Below are positions 7,644 through 11,585 of a stretch of 11,585 nucleotides of DNA, one piece after another. The notes under the pieces were generated by a model, which did not search any database, was not told the origin of the DNA, and worked only from the letters and a program-made list of their open reading frames with translations. Origin of the DNA: an uncultured Clostridia bacterium (GTDB lineage Bacteria; Bacillota; Clostridia; Christensenellales; Aristaeellaceae). The position numbers were made by a program, and so were the translations under genes. Where the stretch lies: contig CAKTTL010000090.1 in NCBI GenBank assembly GCA_934615235.1, positions 1 to 11,585 of the forward strand, in the 5' to 3' direction. Every line of letters begins with the position of its first letter. Position 1 is the first letter of the stretch.

Positions 7644-7660
7644 CAGGGCAATTTGCCCTG
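7644..7660. other. Perfect 8-bp inverted repeat between SDR and SBP genes
   Basis: CAGGGCAA, one T, then TTGCCCTG form a perfect 17-nt dyad. As RNA it would make a 6-bp stem with a 5-nt loop; as DNA it could be a small regulator's operator. No T tract follows on either strand, so it is not a standard terminator. It sits in the 108-nt gap where the enzyme genes meet the transporter genes. Confidence 0.65.
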
Positions 7661-7675
7661 ACATGATCTATGCTT

Positions 7676-8419
7676 TCAGCAGTTATTGAGCAAAATCCGT
7701 CCGCCTTCGATGTTATAGTTGCTGCCGGTGATAAACGCCGCGTCGTCCGAGCAGAGGTAAAGTACCAGCTTTACGACCTCGATCGGTTCCGCCGCGCGGC
7801 CGAGCGCGGTTTTCATATTCGCCATGTTCGCGCGGGTCAGCACCGGCCCGGGCGTGACCGCGCAGCAGCGTACGCCGAACGGCGCGCCGATGCGCGCAAG
7901 CGCCTTGGTCAGGCCGTAAGTCAGGCCGCTCTTCTCGGCTGCGTAGTCGACCGCGCCGCCGGTTTCGCCGTCAACCGAGCCGATATTGATGATTACGCCG
8001 CGCTTCTGGTTCATCATCTGCTCCATGACTGCGCGGGCGAAGAGCATCGGCGCGCGGAAATTGACTGCGATGCCCCAATCGAGCACCTCGATGGGCGTGT
8101 GGATGAATTCGCCGTCCGTCAGCCCGCACATCCGTGCCGGAAAGCCGCCGGCGAAATTGACGACGATATCAACGTGTCCCTGCTCGGTTACGCATTTGCG
8201 TACGACGGCCTGAATCTGTTCGAAATCGCGGATATCGCACACGCAGGGGACGGCCTTGCCGCCCTGCGCGCAGATGGCTTCCGCTTCGGCGGTTACGCGC
8301 TGCTCGTTGATGTCAACCATGTAAACGGCAGCGCCCTCCTTGGCGAATTCCTGCGAGGTGACGAGCCCCATACCGGACGCAGCTCCGGTGATGATTGCCG
8401 CACGGTTTTCAAATCGCAT
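7676..8419 (-). CDS. Short-chain dehydrogenase/reductase (SDR), NAD type
   Basis: This is a classical SDR oxidoreductase, 247 residues, expected to act in the cytoplasm on a hydroxyl/ketone pair. Rossmann motif TGAASGMG is at 11-18; Asp36 at the end of beta-strand 2 (YMVDIN) indicates NAD(H) rather than NADP(H). The structural NNAG motif reads NFAGG at 88-92, an unusual change. Catalytic Ser148, Tyr159 and Lys163 (YAAEK) are present, with Asn120 as the fourth member; the Ser-Tyr gap is about two residues shorter than in FabG. PGPV follows at 190. I chose the ATG at 8419 because AGGAGGGAG (8426-8434) precedes it, whereas the ATG at 8443 has no ribosome site. It overlaps the dehydratase-like gene by 11 nt, so the two are coupled. 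A role next to that enzyme, making or consuming its keto substrate, is an inference. Confidence 0.9.
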   Translation of the reverse strand: MRFENRAAIITGAASGMGLVTSQEFAKEGAAVYMVDINEQRVTAEAEAICAQGGKAVPCVCDIRDFEQIQAVVRKCVTEQGHVDIVVNFAGGFPARMCGLTDGEFIHTPIEVLDWGIAVNFRAPMLFARAVMEQMMNQKRGVIINIGSVDGETGGAVDYAAEKSGLTYGLTKALARIGAPFGVRCCAVTPGPVLTRANMANMKTALGRAAEPIEVVKLVLYLCSDDAAFITGSNYNIEGGRILLNNC

Positions 8420-9224
8420 GTTCGGCTCCCTCCTGAATGTCATAATCGATATGCCAGTTATAATTTCGCAGGATCGTCATCATGTTCTGGATGGGCGGCT
8501 GCCCGCTGACGTACTGCGCCGTGTAATGCCAGACGCAGAAGGTCAGCGCGTTGCCGAGAGCGGGCGAAAGAAAACGATGCATGCGCGAAAATCTGCCGTT
8601 GCACAGGTGAATGAACGGAATTTTCATTTCGCGGTGCAGTTCAAGCGTCGTGCGGATCGCGTCCAGAAACTGCTCTTCGGTGTCCACCATCGTAACGATT
8701 TTGGCAAAATCGGCCCCTCTCGCTTCCACCGCCTTCATCTGTTCCAGTACCTGTTCGCACGTGCGCGGCTCGTAAATATGCGAGGACATGACGCATTCGC
8801 CGCCTAAAGCATGCACATCGTCGATGAAACGGCGCTGTTTGTCGACGGCAGCAGGATTGGCTGTAAACTCCAGCGGCGAGGCATCGAACATATCGGCTGT
8901 GAGATCGACGGCGGCTGCGCCGCAGCGGATACCGCGCAGCAGCACGTCCGCACGTTCATCGTCGGTGAGCGAAGTTGTATCGCCGGGGCACATGTTTGCG
9001 CGATAGCGCAGAAACATCACCGGACGGTGCGTGGCGGAGGCGATTGCGTGGAGATTTTTATCCGTCAGGCTTTCGCGGTCGAAACCTTCAAGGTGGACGG
9101 CGAACGCGGGCGCACCGTCAAATTCGCCGTTTTTGATTGTGCTGACAGCCTGATTTACTGTTTCGGCCCGCAGAATACAGGTGACAATCGGCCGGGGAAG
9201 CGCCAGAAAAGAAGGCCTGCTCAT
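8409..9224 (-). CDS. Type I 3-dehydroquinate dehydratase-like (class I aldolase-fold) protein
   Basis: This 271-residue protein resembles AroD, the Schiff-base TIM-barrel enzyme that removes water from 3-dehydroquinate. By eye the AroD landmarks line up in order: Glu46 (HLEGFD), Arg73 (FLRYR), His149 in SSHIYEP (matching the SYHDFxxTP catalytic His), Lys175 in FAKIVTM (matching the Schiff-base Lys in xxVKIAxM), Arg214 in GRFSR and Gln242 in SGQPP (matching APGQ). The arginine two residues after the Glu (ExR in AroD) is missing; the protein reads EGF. So the chemistry is probably kept while the substrate may differ from dehydroquinate. Length is slightly above AroD's roughly 250. I chose the ATG at 9224 because GGAGGA (9234-9239) precedes it; the ATG at 9266 abuts the upstream stop and lacks a ribosome site. 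Its place between two SDRs, away from other shikimate-biosynthesis genes, suggests a catabolic role (inference). Confidence 0.72.
   Translation of the reverse strand: MSRPSFLALPRPIVTCILRAETVNQAVSTIKNGEFDGAPAFAVHLEGFDRESLTDKNLHAIASATHRPVMFLRYRANMCPGDTTSLTDDERADVLLRGIRCGAAAVDLTADMFDASPLEFTANPAAVDKQRRFIDDVHALGGECVMSSHIYEPRTCEQVLEQMKAVEARGADFAKIVTMVDTEEQFLDAIRTTLELHREMKIPFIHLCNGRFSRMHRFLSPALGNALTFCVWHYTAQYVSGQPPIQNMMTILRNYNWHIDYDIQEGAEHAI
8426..8434 (-). promoter_or_regulatory. Ribosome binding site deciding the SDR start at 8419
   Basis: AGGAGGGAG on the minus strand lies within the 3' end of the dehydratase-like gene, 6-9 nt before ATG 8419. Confidence 0.85.
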
Positions 9225-9233
9225 CGTTGTTTT

Positions 9234-9239
9234 TCCTCC
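9234..9239 (-). promoter_or_regulatory. Ribosome binding site deciding the dehydratase-like start at 9224
   Basis: GGAGGA on the minus strand lies 9 nt before ATG 9224. The competing ATG at 9266 directly follows the SDR stop and has only A/C-rich sequence before it. Confidence 0.85.
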
Positions 9240-9266
9240 GGTTCTTTTGGTTCGTTCAAGGATCAT

Positions 9267-10001
9267 TTATTGTTTTTTGCGGCAGCCGTCGATTTGGATG
9301 TTCTGGCCGGAAATATAGCTGCCGCCGTCTCCGGCGAGAAAGAGGACCGCGGCCGCATTTTCTGCGTCGCTGCCTGTTCTGCCCATGAAGGAAAGCTCGC
9401 TGGGCTGCGTGAAATGGATATCCTGCTGATCGGACGGGCTGACGCTTCCGGGAGAGATGCAGTTGACGGTTACGCCCTGAGCGGCGACTTCTTTTGCCAA
9501 CGCCCTGGTCATGGCGATGATTGCGCCTTTCGTTGCAGAATAATGCGTCATATTTGCGTTCCCGTATACGCCTGCGACGGACGCGACGTTGATGATGCGG
9601 CCGTATCCGCGCGCGATCATCCCGTCAAGAACGGCTTTGGTGCAGTAAACCGTGCCCATGATATTCACGTCCAGAAAACGCTTCCATTCGCTGGAGGAGA
9701 CCTCCTGGAACGGAGCCCAGCAGCGCCAGAGCGCGGCGTTGTTGACGAGGACATCGATTTTGCCCAAACGCGCCGTCGCATCCTCAACGGCCGCGCAGAC
9801 CTGCTGTTCGTTGCTGATATCGCAGGGATAGGTGAGGGCGTCTACGCCGTATGCTTTTAATTCTTCTTTCAGCGCGGCAAGCGTTTCCGCGTTGACGTCC
9901 AGCAAAACCAACGAGGCGCGCTGCTGCGCGAAAAGGAGCGCGCAGCCTCTGCCGATTCCCACGGACGCGCCGGTAATCATAACTGTTTTCCCATGAAACA
10001 T
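9267..10001 (-). CDS. Short-chain dehydrogenase/reductase (SDR), FabG-like, NAD type
   Basis: This is a classical SDR, 244 residues. TGASVGIG is at 10-17; Asp35 after beta-strand 2 (LLDVN) points to NAD(H). NNAA is at 87-90, Asn113, Ser141, Tyr154 and Lys158 (YSATK) form the catalytic tetrad, and SPGSV follows at about 183-187. All key residues are intact. The active-site lid region (about 188-205, SPSDQQDIHFTQP) would carry specificity but is not recognised. I chose the ATG at 10001 because AAAGGAG (10010-10016) precedes it at 8 nt; the ATG at 10025 lies inside the SGNH gene. The stop is 42 nt before the dehydratase-like gene. The NAD preference suggests oxidation of an alcohol in catabolism rather than fatty-acid synthesis as for FabG, which is NADPH-dependent and usually sits with fab genes (family knowledge). 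Confidence 0.92.
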   Translation of the reverse strand: MFHGKTVMITGASVGIGRGCALLFAQQRASLVLLDVNAETLAALKEELKAYGVDALTYPCDISNEQQVCAAVEDATARLGKIDVLVNNAALWRCWAPFQEVSSSEWKRFLDVNIMGTVYCTKAVLDGMIARGYGRIINVASVAGVYGNANMTHYSATKGAIIAMTRALAKEVAAQGVTVNCISPGSVSPSDQQDIHFTQPSELSFMGRTGSDAENAAAVLFLAGDGGSYISGQNIQIDGCRKKQ

Positions 10002-10009
10002 GTGGAAAG

Positions 10010-10016
10010 CTCCTTT
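10010..10016 (-). promoter_or_regulatory. Ribosome binding site deciding the SDR start at 10001
   Basis: AAAGGAG on the minus strand overlaps the stop codon of the SGNH hydrolase gene (10015-10017) and lies 8 nt before ATG 10001. Confidence 0.85.
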
Positions 10017-10698
10017 ACACTTCACTTTTAGAACAGATGTCGCTTACGATTGCGGCGAGGTATTTGCCGACTTTGGAATGACTTTCACGGGATAGATGCA
10101 ATCCGTCCGCCGGATCGTTTTCGCCGACGATACCGGCGTCGGCAAAATAGCACGCGTTTTTCTCTGCAAGCATCCGATAGTCTTTGGCAAACTCGCGGCT
10201 CAGCGTGCAGCCGTTTTCACGGCCGCGGCTTTCGTAAAAAAGCTGCCTGCCGATGGGTTTTAAGATCGGCGCTTCGGTGACAAGAAGAATTTCCGGCGGT
10301 ATGCCGTTTCTTCCGCAGTCCGAACAGCTGCGAACGATATCAATCAGCTGCTGCATGCCGTCCGCCAGATGCTCTCTGCGCGGATGGAAAACCTGTTTCA
10401 GATCGTTAACGCCCAGTTTTAACAGCACAAGATCGACCGGACGGTTTTGCCGCAGAGAATCGCGCAGATGTATATCGCCGCGGGTCAGCGGCGTGTCGTC
10501 CGATGGATATATGGTCGTGCGCCCTTCCACGCCGTCTTCTATAACGAGAAAACCGTCTCCAAGCGCTTTTGCCATTACGCCGGGCCAGCGGACGTCCTGT
10601 GGGTATCTTCTGGAAGGCGCGTCCGTTTCTTCTGCTTCAGCGATTGTGCCCCAGGTGTTTGAATCGCCGTAGCAGAGAATTCTTTTTACGTTTTCCAT
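10015..10698 (-). CDS. SGNH/GDSL-family esterase, MsAcT (arylesterase)-like
   Basis: This 227-residue serine esterase probably cleaves acetyl or aryl esters; relatives such as the Mycobacterium smegmatis acyltransferase MsAcT also transfer acyl groups. Blocks in order: I, ILCYGDSNTWG with nucleophile Ser13; II, Gly56 in EDGVEGRTT; III, LLKLGVNDLK with oxyanion Asn98; V, Asp198-Gly-Leu-His201 (ADGLHLS). The DVRWPGV segment at 35-41 and the GVEGRTT segment closely match what I recall of MsAcT. There is no signal peptide, so it is likely intracellular and acts after uptake. It starts 2 nt after the MDR reductase stop with no clear ribosome site of its own, so it probably depends on translational coupling. 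It also sits 13 nt ahead of the next SDR gene. It might remove an acyl group from the imported substrate (inference). Confidence 0.92.
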   Translation of the reverse strand: MENVKRILCYGDSNTWGTIAEAEETDAPSRRYPQDVRWPGVMAKALGDGFLVIEDGVEGRTTIYPSDDTPLTRGDIHLRDSLRQNRPVDLVLLKLGVNDLKQVFHPRREHLADGMQQLIDIVRSCSDCGRNGIPPEILLVTEAPILKPIGRQLFYESRGRENGCTLSREFAKDYRMLAEKNACYFADAGIVGENDPADGLHLSRESHSKVGKYLAAIVSDICSKSEV

Positions 10699-10700
10699 GC

Positions 10701-11585
10701 TTATTGCACCGTCAGCACAATTTTCCCGACGTTCCTGCCCTGCTGCATCATGGCCTGAGCGTCCTCAGCCTGTTCGATGGGGAAGACCTTGCAGATGGTG
10801 GGGCGGATCTCGCCGCTTTCAACCTTGGGCCAGATGAGCGTTACCATATCGCCGAGCAGCTGCTTTTTCTCTGCGGAAGAGCGGCTGCGCAGCGTGGTGC
10901 CGATCAGCCGCGTGCCGCGGGCATACAGCTTGCGCATGTCGATCGGGGCGATATCGCCCGCAAGCGTGGCGATCATAATCCAGCGGCCGCCGCGGTTCAT
11001 GTACGGCAGGCATTCGGCGACGGTCTCGCCGCCAAGACAGTCGACGGCGATATCAACGCCGCGGCCGGCGTTCAGCTCTTCTTCCATCACCTTTTGCAGG
11101 CTTTCGCGCGCGGTGACGACCACGCGGTCGGCGTGCAGCGGAGCGATTGCGGCGGCGATTTCATCGGTGAGCACGGTGGTGATCACACGCGCGCCGAAGG
11201 CTTTCGCCATCGGAATCAGCACGCTGGCCAGGCCGCTTGCGCCGGCCTGCACGAGCAGCGTATCGCCGGCCTTGAGCTTTCCTTCGATGAAAAGAAACAG
11301 ATACGCCGCGCCGAAAACCTCCGGCAGCGCCGCGGCTTCCACCATGGAAAGGCCCTTCGGGATAGGCATGAGCATGCCCTCCGGAACGGCGACGTACTGC
11401 GCGTATCCGCCGCCGCCGAGCAGCGCGCAGACCTTGTCGCCGATATGCCAGCGTCCTTCGCGCGCAGCCTGCGCGCCCATTTCAACGATCTCGCCCGCGG
11501 CCTCCAGGCCGAACCAGTCCGGCCAGCCGGGGGGCGGGGGATACTGTCCGGCGCGCTGGAGCAGGTCGGCGCGGTTGAGCGCCGC
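10701..11585 (-). CDS. MDR-family NAD(P)H:quinone/enone oxidoreductase, PIG3-like (5' partial)
   Basis: This is a zinc-free medium-chain dehydrogenase/reductase of the quinone oxidoreductase type, which reduces quinones or activated C=C bonds. The frame is open to the right edge: before the ATG at 11480 it continues with residues including ALNRADLLQRAGQYPPPPG and GLEAAGEIVE, which are typical of the PIG3 N-terminus, so that ATG is internal. 294 residues are visible and about 30 are missing from the family's usual length near 325. Other landmarks: GDKVCALLGGGGYAQY, AALPEVFGAAY, the cofactor loop reading AGASGLAS, VDCLGGE, and the C-terminal GRNVGKIVL. The last glycine of the usual AxxGxxG cofactor loop is replaced by Ala-Ser. 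None of the zinc-ligand cysteine clusters of alcohol dehydrogenases are present. Its stop is 2 nt before the SGNH gene. Reduction of an enone made by the dehydratase-like enzyme is possible but unproven. Confidence 0.92.
   Translation of the reverse strand, partial: AALNRADLLQRAGQYPPPPGWPDWFGLEAAGEIVEMGAQAAREGRWHIGDKVCALLGGGGYAQYVAVPEGMLMPIPKGLSMVEAAALPEVFGAAYLFLFIEGKLKAGDTLLVQAGASGLASVLIPMAKAFGARVITTVLTDEIAAAIAPLHADRVVVTARESLQKVMEEELNAGRGVDIAVDCLGGETVAECLPYMNRGGRWIMIATLAGDIAPIDMRKLYARGTRLIGTTLRSRSSAEKKQLLGDMVTLIWPKVESGEIRPTICKVFPIEQAEDAQAMMQQGRNVGKIVLTVQ

Noticed and set aside
7670..9860. Long plus-strand open frames (7670-8509 and 8811-9860)
   Set aside because: They are antisense to the SDR and dehydratase-like genes, which carry clear motifs and ribosome sites. 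The plus-strand frames have Arg/Ala-rich, featureless translations.

Overview
The window looks like a chromosomal stretch from a gut- or rumen-type anaerobic Bacillota (Clostridia, perhaps Christensenellales-like). The reasons are strong AGGAGG-type Shine-Dalgarno sites, two aldouronate/LplB-YtcP-type carbohydrate ABC importers without their own ATPase, and secreted solute-binding proteins with short hydrophobic signal peptides ending in ALA. The lineage is an inference from style only; no marker gene is present.

Layout: (A) 1-3164, plus strand: the 3' part of an LplB-type permease, a YtcP-type permease overlapping it by 7 nt, and a solute-binding protein (SBP), closed by two stem-loops, the second a good rho-independent terminator. 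(B) 3165-3266: a T-rich convergent intergenic stretch. (C) 3267-11585, minus strand, so read from right to left: an NADPH:quinone reductase-like MDR protein (5' end off the window), an MsAcT-like SGNH esterase, an SDR dehydrogenase, a type I 3-dehydroquinate dehydratase-like protein, a second SDR, then a second SBP, two permeases and a metallo-beta-lactamase-fold hydrolase. All nine genes are co-oriented. Most gaps are under 50 nt or are overlaps; the largest are 108 nt before the SBP and 97 nt after it. They could form one transcription unit of uptake plus catabolism.

Working model (inference): the region imports and breaks down a carbohydrate- or cyclitol-like acid. The SBP and permeases would take it up, the SGNH esterase would remove acyl groups, the two NAD-type SDRs would oxidise hydroxyls to ketones, the Schiff-base dehydratase would remove water beta to a ketone to give an enone, the MDR reductase could reduce that enone, and the MBL-fold enzyme could open a lactone or ester. 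Quinate/shikimate-like compounds fit the chemistry, but the dehydratase-like protein lacks one expected substrate-binding arginine, so the true substrate is open.

Base composition changes sharply: sampled lines of the MBL/permease genes (about 3270-5890) are near 40% G+C, against roughly 60% in the enzyme genes (7680-11585) and about 50% or more in most of the plus-strand operon. The minus-strand operon may therefore have been assembled from parts of different origin. Both SBP genes are bracketed by intercistronic stem-loops. No tRNA, rRNA, CRISPR array, transposase, regulator or transporter ATPase was seen.
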